Assembly: GCA_030604635.1 (NCBI GenBank)
Contig: JAUVVL010000004.1
Coordinates: 1 to 33,845 of the forward strand
DNA: 33,845 nucleotides
From: Desulfobacteraceae bacterium
Lineage (GTDB): Bacteria; Desulfobacterota; Desulfobacteria; Desulfobacterales; UBA11574
Direction: 5' to 3'
Made by a program: the position numbers and the translations under genes. Below, piece after piece: positions 24,943 to 33,841 of the stretch. The notes beneath the pieces are model-generated. The model did not search any database, had not been told where the DNA came from, and saw only the letters and a list, made by a program, of their open reading frames with translations. Numbering within the stretch: the stretch's first letter is position 1; each line of letters opens with the position of its first letter.

Positions 24943-24958
24943 TGGCACTTTTATTGCA
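24943..24958 (+). promoter_or_regulatory. Sigma-54 (RpoN) promoter for the CBS gene
   Basis: TGGCACTTTTATTGCA has the -24 GG and -12 GC elements with exactly 10 bases between them, close to the TGGCAC-N5-TTGCA consensus. Transcription would begin near 24969, giving a ~98-base leader before the ATG at 25067. A sigma-54 activator gene lies directly across at 25350-26762. Confidence 0.85.
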
Positions 24959-25066
24959 GTTACAACCGCAGTTCCTTATTTCGTCAGCAATAAATTTTGT
25001 GCATTTTGTGGCAAAAGAAATTCTAAACTAAGGAAAGCCTCTTTTTTTCAAATTTACAGGGGAATA

Positions 25067-25315
25067 ATGAGGGAACAGAGAGCAAAAGATATCGTTCTTC
25101 CTTTTAAGGATGGTATGCCGCTTCATCCATCAGTAACCATGAGCGACAAAATAGTTCATGCCATTGAGGTGATGGTGAAAAATGACCTCAAGAGTATCGC
25201 TGTAGTCCATAACAAGCGACCTATCGGTATGATCCGTCTTGAAGACGCTTTCCGAAAGCTGGGGCTTTCAGCGCCACAGAAAGAACGCTTAAGTAAAAAA
25301 TGGAAAAACCATTGA
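25067..25315 (+). CDS. Small stand-alone CBS-domain protein
   Basis: The 82-aa product holds essentially one CBS motif: a conserved start (LHPSVTMSDKIVHAIEVMVKND), the strand KSIAVVHNKRPIGMIRLEDAFRKLG, then a basic tail. A functional site would need a dimer, or pairing with another CBS protein such as the receiver-CBS protein at 19950-20816. AGGGGA precedes the ATG. It is driven by a sigma-54 promoter and converges with the NtrC-type regulator gene, whose stop is 35 bases away. Confidence 0.8.
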   Translation: MREQRAKDIVLPFKDGMPLHPSVTMSDKIVHAIEVMVKNDLKSIAVVHNKRPIGMIRLEDAFRKLGLSAPQKERLSKKWKNH

Positions 25316-25349
25316 ATCAGGCCTGCCGTGTTCCTTTAGCTCTAGTACT

Positions 25350-26762
25350 TTAAACTTCCTTTTCGAATTTGTTCCTGAAATCCACGGCATCAATATCCGT
25401 TTCTTTCATCAGCCGGTGAAGGTATTGCCGTTGAATCCCGCCGATTTCGGCAGCCCTGCTGACGTTCCCGTTGCTTTTTTTCAGAAGTGTTTGAATATAC
25501 TCCCGATAAAATTTCCGGATCATCTTCTCTTTGGCGGTCTTGAAGTCCAGCCCGTTTACATCCTCATTGAAATCCGGATATAAAGGCTCGCGTTCATTAT
25601 CCAGGTATAGATCTCTTTTTTCCAGCGTATCGGTTCTGCAAAAGATTACCGCCCGCTCGATGATATTTTCCAACTCTCTGACATTGCCGGGAAAGTCCTG
25701 TGAAAGAATGGTCTGCATGGCCTCCGGCGAGATCGTACGGATATCTTTCTGATTAGCGCGGGCAAATTTTTTAAGAAAATGATAACTTAGAAGCGGAATG
25801 TCCTTTTTCCGTTCGTTGAGGGGCGGCAGTTCAATATGAATCACATTCAGACGATAATAAAGATCTTCCCTGAAACGTTTTTCTTTGATGGCCGTCTTGA
25901 GATTTTGATTTGTGGCGGCAATAAAACGCAGATCCGTCTTTTCAGTGACCAGACTCCCGACCGCTTTATGCTCGCCCTCCTGGAGGAGTCGCAGAATTTT
26001 CATCTGCATGTGAAGGCTGAGGTCGCCAATTTCATCCAGAAAAAGGGTTCCTCCATGAGCCTCTTCAACCAATCCCTTTTTATCTTTCCACGCACCGGTA
26101 AAGGCACCTTTCACATGGCCAAAGAGCTCGCTTTCAATGACCTGTTCAGGGATGGCCGCACAATTTACGGTGACCATTTTTTTTGAAGACCTCAAACTGT
26201 TCTCATGGATGGCTTTGGCGATCAATTCCTTTCCGGTCCCGCTGTGGCCGGTAATCAATACGGTAGCCATGGTTGGCGCCACCTGTTTGATACGTTGAGA
26301 TATCTCCTTCAACTCCGGTGTTGAGCCGACCAGGCCTGAAAGATTCGTTTTTCCAGCCAAAGCTTGGCGAAGGGTCTTATTCTCTTTGACGATCTCCTGC
26401 CACTTCATGGCCTTGTCAATGGTAAGCAGGATTCGTTCGCGCCGGAAGGGTTTGGTTATATAATCATAAGCACCTTTTTGAATTGCTTCCACAGCCGTTT
26501 CAATGGTGGCATAGGCCGTCATAATCACGACAGAAATATCCGGGTTGATTTTCGTGACTTGCTCGAGAAGTTTGATGCCGTCCACTTTCGGCATCTTTAA
26601 ATCGGTAATTACCAGATCAAAATGACGCTCCCTTAACAATTCAAGGGCCTTGAAAGCACTCGCCTCCGTGACCGGTTCATGCTCCGTGCCATCGGAAATA
26701 ATTCTTCCCAAAAGAACCAGCATGTCTTTCTCATCATCAATGATTAATATTCTGCCAGACAC
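25350..26762 (-). CDS. NtrC-family sigma-54 response regulator
   Basis: The 470-aa product has a receiver domain (Asp54 in LVITDLKMPKVDG, VIMTAYAT, YITKPF). The AAA+ activator domain has Walker A GHSGTGKE (172-179), the sigma-54 contact loop GAFTGA (219-224) and Walker B TLFLDEIGDL (239-248). A Fis-type helix-turn-helix lies near residues 430-456 (GNVSRAAEIGGIQRQYLHRL). Phosphorylation should drive ring assembly and open sigma-54 promoters. It follows HK4 with an 8-base gap, so the two form a kinase/regulator pair. The adjacent sigma-54 promoter at 24943 is its obvious candidate target. Confidence 0.95.
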   Translation of the reverse strand: MSGRILIIDDEKDMLVLLGRIISDGTEHEPVTEASAFKALELLRERHFDLVITDLKMPKVDGIKLLEQVTKINPDISVVIMTAYATIETAVEAIQKGAYDYITKPFRRERILLTIDKAMKWQEIVKENKTLRQALAGKTNLSGLVGSTPELKEISQRIKQVAPTMATVLITGHSGTGKELIAKAIHENSLRSSKKMVTVNCAAIPEQVIESELFGHVKGAFTGAWKDKKGLVEEAHGGTLFLDEIGDLSLHMQMKILRLLQEGEHKAVGSLVTEKTDLRFIAATNQNLKTAIKEKRFREDLYYRLNVIHIELPPLNERKKDIPLLSYHFLKKFARANQKDIRTISPEAMQTILSQDFPGNVRELENIIERAVIFCRTDTLEKRDLYLDNEREPLYPDFNEDVNGLDFKTAKEKMIRKFYREYIQTLLKKSNGNVSRAAEIGGIQRQYLHRLMKETDIDAVDFRNKFEKEV

Positions 26763-26770
26763 CTATCCTC

Positions 26771-28912
26771 CTATGTTGTGGTGAGAAGCTTTACGGTAAA
26801 AACGGTTCCGCCGGGTTTGTTCCGGTGGTTACCCCGCTGGCTGACGCACTCAATAGTTCCCCCATATTTGGTGATAATACCGTAGGTTACGAATAATCCC
26901 AAACCGGTCCCCTCTCCTTCGCCTTTGGTGGTGAAAAACGGTTCAAAGATATGGTCCATATCTTCCTTTTTAATCCCGATTCCGTTGTCCTCAAATTGAA
27001 CAACAACCTTGCGGCTACGTGTGCTCAGGTTTGAGCTTATCGCCAGGGTTCCTCCGGCCGGCATCGCTGCCGAGGCATTATTGATCAAGTTTAAGAAAAC
27101 CTGCTGAAGCTGGCGAAAATCCCCCTTAACCAATGGAATGTTATCCGCCAAGGATAAAAACAACGCGATGTCCTTTATTTCTAGAGTATGTTTCACCACT
27201 TGAATTATTTCCTTAAGGCATAGGTTCAAATCAGAGTACTCGGATTTGTCCTCACCCAGCCGGGCAAAGCTAAGGAGGTTTTCTACCACCTGTTTGCAAA
27301 TATAACCCTGTCTTTCAATGGTTTTCAGATCATTATATTCCTGGGAGCCTTTTTCTTTTTCTCGGAGCAAAAGATCGCAAAAACCCAAAATGACGCCCAT
27401 AGGGTTGTTGATTTCATGGGCCACGCCGGCCGCCAGTGTTCCCAGGGAAGCCAGCTTTTCCGTACTGATCAATTGCCTTTCCAGGCTCTTACTCTCAGTT
27501 ATGTCCCGGGCAATACACAGGACGGCGCTAACAGTTCCGGATTCATTTTTTAGCGGCATGAAATTTGCGCTGATCCATATCCGGTGTTCTCCCGTATATA
27601 TTTCAAATTCATCGCGGACACTTTTCCCGAGTTTATAAACCAGTTCAATCAATTTAAGCTGGTTTTCTGCAACCTCCTCAGAAAATAAGGCGGACAGGTC
27701 CTTGCCCAGGAATTCTTCACAATGGCCTCCGAAAAAATTGGCGGTAAAGCTGTTCATGGATTGGAACTTACCCTCTGTATCGACAGTAAAAATAAAGTCC
27801 TCGGCGCTTTCCACTAAAGAGCGGTACCTTTCTTCCGACCTTTTGAGTTCCTCGGTTCTTCTATTCACCTTCCATTCCAGGCGTCGAGACCATCGCATTT
27901 CTATAGACAGGACGCCCGCAGCGCCTAATACAATAATAATAACGGCCAATCCCTGGAGCAGGAGCAGTATCAGGTAGCCCCGATGAACAGCCTCTTCAAT
28001 TTCGGAAACAGGAGCCACTATTGCCGCCGACCATTTTTGAGGCGGATTGTCGGAAATGACGATGGGACAATAAGCGATCAGCTTTTTAATTTCCCCGGTA
28101 ATTCCTCGATGCCAGCCCGAAATATACCAACCCGTGCCTTCCCGTCCTTTAAGCATTTTTTCTTTCTGAATAAAATTGATTTTCCCGTAGGAAATTCGGC
28201 TGTCTCTTTTTTCACGGGCCTTGAAGCAGCTCTTGCCGATAAAAACTGTTTCCGGATGATAAAGAAAGTAACCCGACCCATCAATGATCCAGGCGTAGCC
28301 CGTCTTGCCCGACCGGATTTTCTTCAAAAAAGGTGTCAAAAACCAGGAAACATTTACATTAAAAATAAGCAGCCTCGGGCAATCCCCCGCCAGAGGCACG
28401 GCCAGTACCAGCCTTATTTCAGAAGGCTTTATGCGGGGTCGAGATGTCCAAACATTTTTTCTGTCCAGGGACTCGGGCCGGGGCAGAGCTTCCAATCGTT
28501 CAAGCTGAATATCCTTTTCATACCAGGGTCTATGAGGTGTAAAGATATAGGTCTTTCGGCTCTTTATGTCAATGATTTCAATTTTCCGGACGCCACTTTG
28601 CAGGACACGGATAAGATTCTTTTGGATACCCTCGTACCGCGCCTCCGGGTCAAAAGGTCCTTGAGAAATGTCTTTGCCTGCCAGCAAAATCTCCCTTGTT
28701 AAAAAATTCAGCTCTCTTTCAATCAAACTCGAGACATTACGGGCAACAACCAATTGTTCTTGACTAAACTGATCCACTACAATTCTTCTCATTTCTCCGC
28801 CGGACCACAAGGCAAATCCAGCGCATGCTGTCAGTAGAATAGCGGCCGCTATGGACACAGCAGCAACGATATTTTTATTTATCTTAGGACGTTTTGTTTT
28901 ATCCATACTCAT
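26771..28912 (-). CDS. Cache-PAS histidine kinase (HK4)
   Basis: The 713-aa product has an N-terminal membrane helix (~14-36), a long periplasmic Cache-type sensor and a second helix (~311-336). A PAS domain follows (~360-475; SLVESAEDFIFTVDTEGKFQ), then HisKA with His499 ([14 protein letters not shown]) and an intact ATPase domain ([34 protein letters not shown]). Its sensor differs from that of HK1-HK3. The start overlaps the stop of the upstream phospho-acceptor-domain gene (ATGA at 28909-28912), and the NtrC-type regulator follows directly. Confidence 0.93.
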   Translation of the reverse strand: MSMDKTKRPKINKNIVAAVSIAAAILLTACAGFALWSGGEMRRIVVDQFSQEQLVVARNVSSLIERELNFLTREILLAGKDISQGPFDPEARYEGIQKNLIRVLQSGVRKIEIIDIKSRKTYIFTPHRPWYEKDIQLERLEALPRPESLDRKNVWTSRPRIKPSEIRLVLAVPLAGDCPRLLIFNVNVSWFLTPFLKKIRSGKTGYAWIIDGSGYFLYHPETVFIGKSCFKAREKRDSRISYGKINFIQKEKMLKGREGTGWYISGWHRGITGEIKKLIAYCPIVISDNPPQKWSAAIVAPVSEIEEAVHRGYLILLLLQGLAVIIIVLGAAGVLSIEMRWSRRLEWKVNRRTEELKRSEERYRSLVESAEDFIFTVDTEGKFQSMNSFTANFFGGHCEEFLGKDLSALFSEEVAENQLKLIELVYKLGKSVRDEFEIYTGEHRIWISANFMPLKNESGTVSAVLCIARDITESKSLERQLISTEKLASLGTLAAGVAHEINNPMGVILGFCDLLLREKEKGSQEYNDLKTIERQGYICKQVVENLLSFARLGEDKSEYSDLNLCLKEIIQVVKHTLEIKDIALFLSLADNIPLVKGDFRQLQQVFLNLINNASAAMPAGGTLAISSNLSTRSRKVVVQFEDNGIGIKKEDMDHIFEPFFTTKGEGEGTGLGLFVTYGIITKYGGTIECVSQRGNHRNKPGGTVFTVKLLTTT

Positions 28913-29247
28913 TTGAGAAGATTAGCATTCAGGATCAGGGCCTGGTCAATGAGCCGGTTAAGGCTCAAAGGTTTCATCTCCATCCTGGGTTGGCGAGAGA
29001 AAGCCAACAGGTTGGAAACCATCCGGCTGATCCGCCGGATTTCTGTTTCCATGAGATCGAGATACTTGCTGATTTGTTCACCCTCTTCCCGAAGAACGGG
29101 TCCTTCTTTGAAAATCCGTTTGATCAGTATGGTCAGGTTTAATATTCCGGCAATGGGGTTGTTGATTTCATGAACCACCTCTGCGGCGAGCTTGCCCAGA
29201 GAGGCCATCTTGTCCTGGTGAAGCAGTTTTTTACGAGTTTCTTTCAA
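28909..29247 (-). CDS. Stand-alone HisKA (DHp) domain protein
   Basis: The 112-aa product is essentially one phospho-acceptor/dimerisation domain: HQDKMASLGKLAAEVVHEINNPIAG with the His intact (about residue 26), then the second helix (MVSNLLAFSRQPRMEMKP). It ends at the point where an ATPase domain would begin, and no sensor precedes it. A TTG start is used, with GAGGAG ~12 bases upstream and an in-frame stop just before. It overlaps HK4 by ATGA. It could be phosphorylated in trans and act as a phosphotransfer protein, or be what remains of a kinase whose ends were lost. Confidence 0.75.
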   Translation of the reverse strand: MKETRKKLLHQDKMASLGKLAAEVVHEINNPIAGILNLTILIKRIFKEGPVLREEGEQISKYLDLMETEIRRISRMVSNLLAFSRQPRMEMKPLSLNRLIDQALILNANLLK

Positions 29248-29374
29248 CTTTCGGGTTCACTCCTCTACCTTTCAGGGGACTCCGCCGTGGCGGATTGTCG
29301 GCCTGATTTGGCCTGCTGGGAACTTCAAGCATAAGCGGTTGGTGCTTTCCATCTGCAATGTGATTATTGTGCTA

Positions 29375-29824
29375 TCAGTCCTGGTCAAAGACCCTGCCGG
29401 GATAGCGAACCAGTTCCTTTATTTTAGCGTCCGTAATTTTTTTATCATGAGTCGATTTTTTCTCAAATGCGGATACCATTTTTTGTAAAAGGTCTTCAAA
29501 TTTAATCGGTTTCAGACAATAATCAAAAGCACCCAACCTCATCCCCTCAATGCTTGTTTCCACGGAAGCATGCCCTGTAAGGAGAATAACCTCGACTAAG
29601 GGCTGAATTTTCTTGATCTCCCGCAACGCTTCTATACCGTCTATCCCCCCCGGCATTTTGATATCCAGTATAATTACATCAAATAATTGTTCTTTTAAAA
29701 GGGCGATGGCTTCTTCTCCGCTTGCAACACCGGCAGCATTTAATTTTCTCTTTTGCAGTCTATTTACAATTGTATCTAAAAAATCGACTTCATCATCAAC
29801 GACCAAAATTCTGAACATATCCAT
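29375..29824 (-). CDS. Single-domain response regulator
   Basis: The 149-aa product is a receiver domain with a short basic tail: ILVVDDEVDF, the phosphorylated Asp in VIILDIKMPGGIDG (about residue 54), ILLTGHASVE and CLKPIKF. There is one extra Gly in the MPG-GIDG loop. No output domain is present. It lies between HK3 (upstream) and the lone DHp protein (downstream), an order that would suit a kinase-receiver-phosphotransfer relay. Confidence 0.88.
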   Translation of the reverse strand: MDMFRILVVDDEVDFLDTIVNRLQKRKLNAAGVASGEEAIALLKEQLFDVIILDIKMPGGIDGIEALREIKKIQPLVEVILLTGHASVETSIEGMRLGAFDYCLKPIKFEDLLQKMVSAFEKKSTHDKKITDAKIKELVRYPGRVFDQD

Positions 29825-29910
29825 TTTAATCTCCTTATCAATTTGTTTTTACGCTTATATTTTTTTCTAAATATATCGTATAGGAATTTCATTTTTAACC
29901 CTCACCCAAA

Positions 29911-29933
29911 CCCTCCATCTTCAAGTTGGAGGG
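29911..29933. terminator. Hairpin in the gap after HK3
   Basis: CCCTCCA (29911-29917) pairs with TGGAGGG (29927-29933) around a 9-base loop. On the minus strand it is followed by TTTGGGTG, a poor T run. It may be a weak terminator or a palindromic repeat in the 255-base gap 29825-30079. No gene is visible in that gap. Confidence 0.35.
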
Positions 29934-30079
29934 CAGGGTGGGCGTGTTAGCTTGAGCCAAAATCTCCCCCCTTTAGAGAAAGATTGTACCGCTGTTTCCC
30001 CCTTTTGTAAAGAGGGACTTAAAAGCAATGGTTCTTAAGTAAATTGCAATGACTAATGGCTGGTGGCCTGAGTTAGGTG

Positions 30080-31753
30080 TTACTTTCTTTCCGGGGTTAC
30101 AATAGGAAGATTGACGTTAAAAACAGTCCCTTCTAATTTATTGCTCTCAAATGTTATGTTTCCACCTAATTTTTCGATAATACTATAGCTTACTGACAAA
30201 CCAAGACCGGTTCCTTTGCCTGTCTCCTTGGTCGTGAAAAAAGGGTCAAAGACCTTTTTTCGGTGTTCTTCAGGGATGCCCCGGCCGTTATCCTTTATAC
30301 TTATTACAATCTGGGAATCATCTTGCTGTGATTTTACCTCGATCAGTCCATCCTTTTGGATTGCATCAATGGCATTGTTTATAAGATTTAAAAAAACCTG
30401 TTGAAGCTGGGATTGATCACTTGCGATAATCGGCAGATCAGGATGCAGGTCTTTTTGTATGGCTATGTTGTTTGTCTGGGCATAATTTTGCAAAAGTTCT
30501 ATGGTCTGATTTAAAACATTATTAATATCAACATCATCTAAACGATGCTCCATTCTTCTGGCAAATCCGAGCATATTATGGGTTGTCTTGCGAGCCCTTT
30601 CCACATGTTCTTCAATTTTATCTATGGATTTTTCATACTCTTTAAAATTTTCACTCTCCTGAAATTCTTCATCAAACAACAAATCTCTCATCCATCCTGC
30701 TTTTTCGCCGATTATTGCAAGGGGATTGTTGATTTCATGGGCAATGCCGGCAGCCATCTTACCCAAGGCTGCCATTTTATCAGACTGGATCAATTGTTCA
30801 TTAAGCTCGCTAATTCCCCTGTCAGCTTCTTCTAACTTCCTGAAGATGATACGCATCGCAAAAAAGGTGGTGATAATTATTGCCAGACAACCAAAAACGA
30901 TAATTATGATTTCCGTATTTCTGGTTGTCAACAGGCCGCCTTTCTCATCTGCGACGTCCTGGGTGATCACCAGGAGCCACTGATTATTTTTCAACCAGGT
31001 CCCGGCAACATGTTTTGTTTGGCCGTTAGCCTCAATTTTTTCAGCTACTGTAGTCCCTTCACCAAAAAGTGTTAGGGTCAGATTCGATTTGTCCAATATC
31101 TTGCCGGAAAAACGAGGGGCTGTCTGATAAACTCCGTTTTTATTGATGATATAGGCATCACCTGACCTTCCGGTCTGGGCGGTCCTGACAAGTTTGTTGA
31201 ATATGTCTGAATCGACTGTTGCCCTCAAAATCCAGCTCTGGCCGTTGCTATACCCTCGAACAGCAATAATAAAATGCGGTAATTGACGGTAACCCATGTA
31301 AACATCACTGATATGTTTGCCCTTACTTATAACCTCGCCAAACCAGGCCTGGCGAAAATAATTTAATCCTTTAAGATTATAAGGTCCTGCATATGCCAGG
31401 TGTTGACCGGCGCTGTCGATAACTCCTAAGTCGATCAGGCCTTCCGTGCGCCGGCTTATCACCTTAAATATTCTGGAGAGATTCTCCTGTTGTTTTATGT
31501 AATCAAAAGTATGGGTATCCACAATGGTTGCAAGTATGGCGGTTCGCTCCCTTAAAAAAACTTCCATTGCATCAGCCTGGGACCTTGCCCGGTATTTTAT
31601 CTGATCTTCAATCTTTTCTTCATATGTTCTGGCGAAACGATAATATATCGTCTCGCCAAGAAAGACCAGGGGAATAATGGCAACAAGCAGGATGATAATA
31701 ATGATCGTCCTGTGAAGATTTATATAAATTGTTTTTCTTTTATAAAGTCCCAT
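30080..31753 (-). CDS. Cache-sensor histidine kinase (HK3)
   Basis: The 557-aa product has helices at ~15-33 and ~281-303 bounding a Cache sensor ([35 protein letters not shown]) paralogous to HK1 and HK2. HisKA carries His339 ([14 protein letters not shown]), and the ATPase domain has [31 protein letters not shown]. All catalytic residues are present. The receiver protein at 29375-29824 is the probable partner. The SLC13 permease gene lies immediately upstream on the same strand. Confidence 0.92.
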   Translation of the reverse strand: MGLYKRKTIYINLHRTIIIIILLVAIIPLVFLGETIYYRFARTYEEKIEDQIKYRARSQADAMEVFLRERTAILATIVDTHTFDYIKQQENLSRIFKVISRRTEGLIDLGVIDSAGQHLAYAGPYNLKGLNYFRQAWFGEVISKGKHISDVYMGYRQLPHFIIAVRGYSNGQSWILRATVDSDIFNKLVRTAQTGRSGDAYIINKNGVYQTAPRFSGKILDKSNLTLTLFGEGTTVAEKIEANGQTKHVAGTWLKNNQWLLVITQDVADEKGGLLTTRNTEIIIIVFGCLAIIITTFFAMRIIFRKLEEADRGISELNEQLIQSDKMAALGKMAAGIAHEINNPLAIIGEKAGWMRDLLFDEEFQESENFKEYEKSIDKIEEHVERARKTTHNMLGFARRMEHRLDDVDINNVLNQTIELLQNYAQTNNIAIQKDLHPDLPIIASDQSQLQQVFLNLINNAIDAIQKDGLIEVKSQQDDSQIVISIKDNGRGIPEEHRKKVFDPFFTTKETGKGTGLGLSVSYSIIEKLGGNITFESNKLEGTVFNVNLPIVTPERK

Positions 31754-31889
31754 TAAATTATCCTTGATCCCCCTTTAAAAAGGTCGGATTTCGAATTTTT
31801 AGCAAAAAAACAGGATTTTTGGGTCAAACACTAATTCTACTTTGTCAGATTTGAAAAATCGTGCAAATAAGAGCGCCCGCCTCGATGAT

Positions 31890-32133
31890 AATCAGACTCC
31901 GGGCGTGTCAACCACGCCGAAGGCGGATAAAACTCGCGCATAAGTGGGCGTAATGAAAAAGGATGCTTTTCCCGAAATGTGACAAAGTAGAAATAATATA
32001 TCCTACCATGATAAAAATTTCCAGTATCCGAATACCGCCCAGAACCAGAAGACGAGCCAGGCCAGGATGGTTACGGGAAGCCCGTATTTAACAAAATCCA
32101 TTACATCCAGCAATCTTTCACCGGTTTCAGGGT
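31890..32133 (-). repeat. Parent copy (B) of the duplicated transporter tail
   Basis: This is the 3' end and downstream flank of the SLC13 gene, repeated in the same orientation at 128-351. It carries about 20 extra bases (around 31911-31930) relative to copy A. The coding part is the intact end of the transporter, so this is the source copy. Confidence 0.9.
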
Positions 32134-33646
32134 CCCGTCCCATGCCAAAGGCAATGGCATTGTTGGGGGTGCCGACCACGAGAAAATTTGCAAATGAGGA
32201 AGAAAAAGATGTGGCCAGCCCCACTTTCCATACATGAACATTGGCAAGGGTAGCCATGGGGAGAACGATCGGTCCCAGGGCGGCAACCGTGGCGCCGTCA
32301 CTCATAAAATTTGTCATAGTTCCGGTCAGCAGGCTGATACCTATAACCAGCCCGTCGCCTTTGGTCAGAAAATCCGGCAGGAAACTGACAAAGGAATTGG
32401 CCAGCCATAGGGCGCCGCCGGTAAATTTTAAACCAACTCCCATGGCACAGGCGGCAGCATACAGGCCGACCACATCAAAGGCCACACCAGCCTGGATATC
32501 ATCCCAGGTTACAATGCGGCATACAAACATTGCCATGACCGCGTAAAGAGTGGGGCCGCCAAGACCGGCATGTTCGCCGAGAATAATCCAGCCGGTGATT
32601 AAAAGCAGCAAAATTACGGTCATTGTTGCCTCTTTACCGCCGAATTTAGGCATATTCGCCACTTCAGCTTTTACTACTTCGCTGGGATTGACATCCGGTA
32701 CCTTGAATTTCGGCTTAAGGCGAATATACATGTAGGCTCCAATTACCACGGACATGACAGGAACAAACGGCATGCCATATTTCATCCACTGCAAAAACGT
32801 AATAGGTGTACCATATTCCATTAAGTATCCGACCATGATGGCGTTGCGTCCTCCGGCGGCCGGAGATCCCGGTCCGCCGTGATTGGCCGCAAAACAGATT
32901 CCAAGTAAAAGGAAAACAGCCAGAGCCCGGTCTTTTTTAACGCCGTGCATTTTACATGTTACCTTATATATGCCCATGAGCACGGGGATCAAAAGGGCCA
33001 CCAGTGCATGCTCGGATAAAAAGCCGGCTGTTATTGCCAGCAGGGGGAAAAATAAAAATGCAAAGGCCTTGGCGCTTTTAATAGGGCTTAAAAGTATAAG
33101 ACCGATTCGCTTATCCAGGCCGGTCTTGGCAACTCCGACCGCCACCGCCAGGATGCCGAAGATGAAAAAGACGGCATCTTTCATATAGGCTTTGGAAATT
33201 TCATTAATCGGCAGGATACAGAAAAGGTAAATAAGGACACCCACTAAAATATCCGTGGCGCCCAGTGGAAGGGATTCCGTACCCCATAAAAAGGCGGCCA
33301 GAAATAATATGGCAATCATAATCTTGGCCATACCGGCGACCTTTTTAGCATCCATCAGGGTTTCTTCCTCTTTTGCTTGTGAAACAGACTTCCCCTGCTT
33401 GTATGCTGTAAAGGCCTTTGGCCTTAACTTCTTGTTAACGGTTTCAACAATGGTCGTGCAATCCCTTCCCAGTTTATATCCCGGAGGGCTAATTTTTGTT
33501 ACCATATCAATCATACTTTGCGGTGGTGGTATGGTAACCAGTGTAATAAAAACTACCGCTGCTATAATGAATAAAATCGGCTTATAACCCGGTTTGTTTT
33601 TCCAGAAGCTTGGCTGACTCTGAACCATCGATGTGTGATCTGTCAT
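32003..33646 (-). CDS. SLC13/DASS-family anion permease
   Basis: The 547-aa product has ~11-13 membrane helices and belongs to the divalent anion:Na+ symporter (SLC13/DASS) family. The N-terminal region has an unusual ~70-residue soluble insert (residues ~45-105, after the first helix). Family signatures include FLWGTESLPLGATDI, the substrate loop with HGGPGSPAAGGRNAIMVGYL, and the second repeat TGTMTNFMSDGATVAALGPIVLP followed by VVGTPNNAIAFG. Substrates in the family are sulfate, dicarboxylates or tricarboxylates; in a sulfate reducer either sulfate or a C4 acid is possible. It lies upstream of HK3. Its 3' end has been copied to the left edge of the window. Confidence 0.9.
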   Translation of the reverse strand: MTDHTSMVQSQPSFWKNKPGYKPILFIIAAVVFITLVTIPPPQSMIDMVTKISPPGYKLGRDCTTIVETVNKKLRPKAFTAYKQGKSVSQAKEEETLMDAKKVAGMAKIMIAILFLAAFLWGTESLPLGATDILVGVLIYLFCILPINEISKAYMKDAVFFIFGILAVAVGVAKTGLDKRIGLILLSPIKSAKAFAFLFFPLLAITAGFLSEHALVALLIPVLMGIYKVTCKMHGVKKDRALAVFLLLGICFAANHGGPGSPAAGGRNAIMVGYLMEYGTPITFLQWMKYGMPFVPVMSVVIGAYMYIRLKPKFKVPDVNPSEVVKAEVANMPKFGGKEATMTVILLLLITGWIILGEHAGLGGPTLYAVMAMFVCRIVTWDDIQAGVAFDVVGLYAAACAMGVGLKFTGGALWLANSFVSFLPDFLTKGDGLVIGISLLTGTMTNFMSDGATVAALGPIVLPMATLANVHVWKVGLATSFSSSFANFLVVGTPNNAIAFGMGRDPETGERLLDVMDFVKYGLPVTILAWLVFWFWAVFGYWKFLSW

Positions 33647-33737
33647 ACATCCTCCTCGTACTGAATTAAATAAAAAATATGCAACCTAACCCGGACAGTT
33701 GGAACCAAAAAATAGCAGTTTTATTTCGACCTTGAAA

Positions 33738-33841
33738 ACCTGGTCCTTTGGGCCAGGTCAGAGTTAACCGGCTCTGCCAGAAGAGACGGCGCAAAAGTTT
33801 GAAGTGACCTGCCCGCCAATGCCTGTCTGCTCTTAACTCTG
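33738..33841. repeat. Inverted repeats upstream of the SLC13 gene
   Basis: ACCTGG/CCAGGT forms a small hairpin at 33738-33758. CAGAGTTAA (33759-33767) is mirrored by TTAACTCTG (33833-33841). They lie in the ~200-base region upstream of the transporter start, which shows no gene. Their role is unknown. Confidence 0.4.

Larger units (their letters stand above)
24516..25066. other. 550-base intergenic region with repeats and a sigma-54 promoter
   Basis: No convincing gene was found in this gap between divergent genes. It holds a 12-bp tandem repeat (24675-24710), an inverted-repeat element (24799-24887) and a sigma-54 promoter (24943-24958) pointing to the CBS gene. A low-complexity reading over 24521-24718 was rejected. 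Confidence 0.7.

Noticed and set aside
31870-31895. Possible sigma-54 promoter upstream of HK3
   Set aside because: The GG and GC elements are 11 bases apart instead of 10 and the flanks do not match the consensus.
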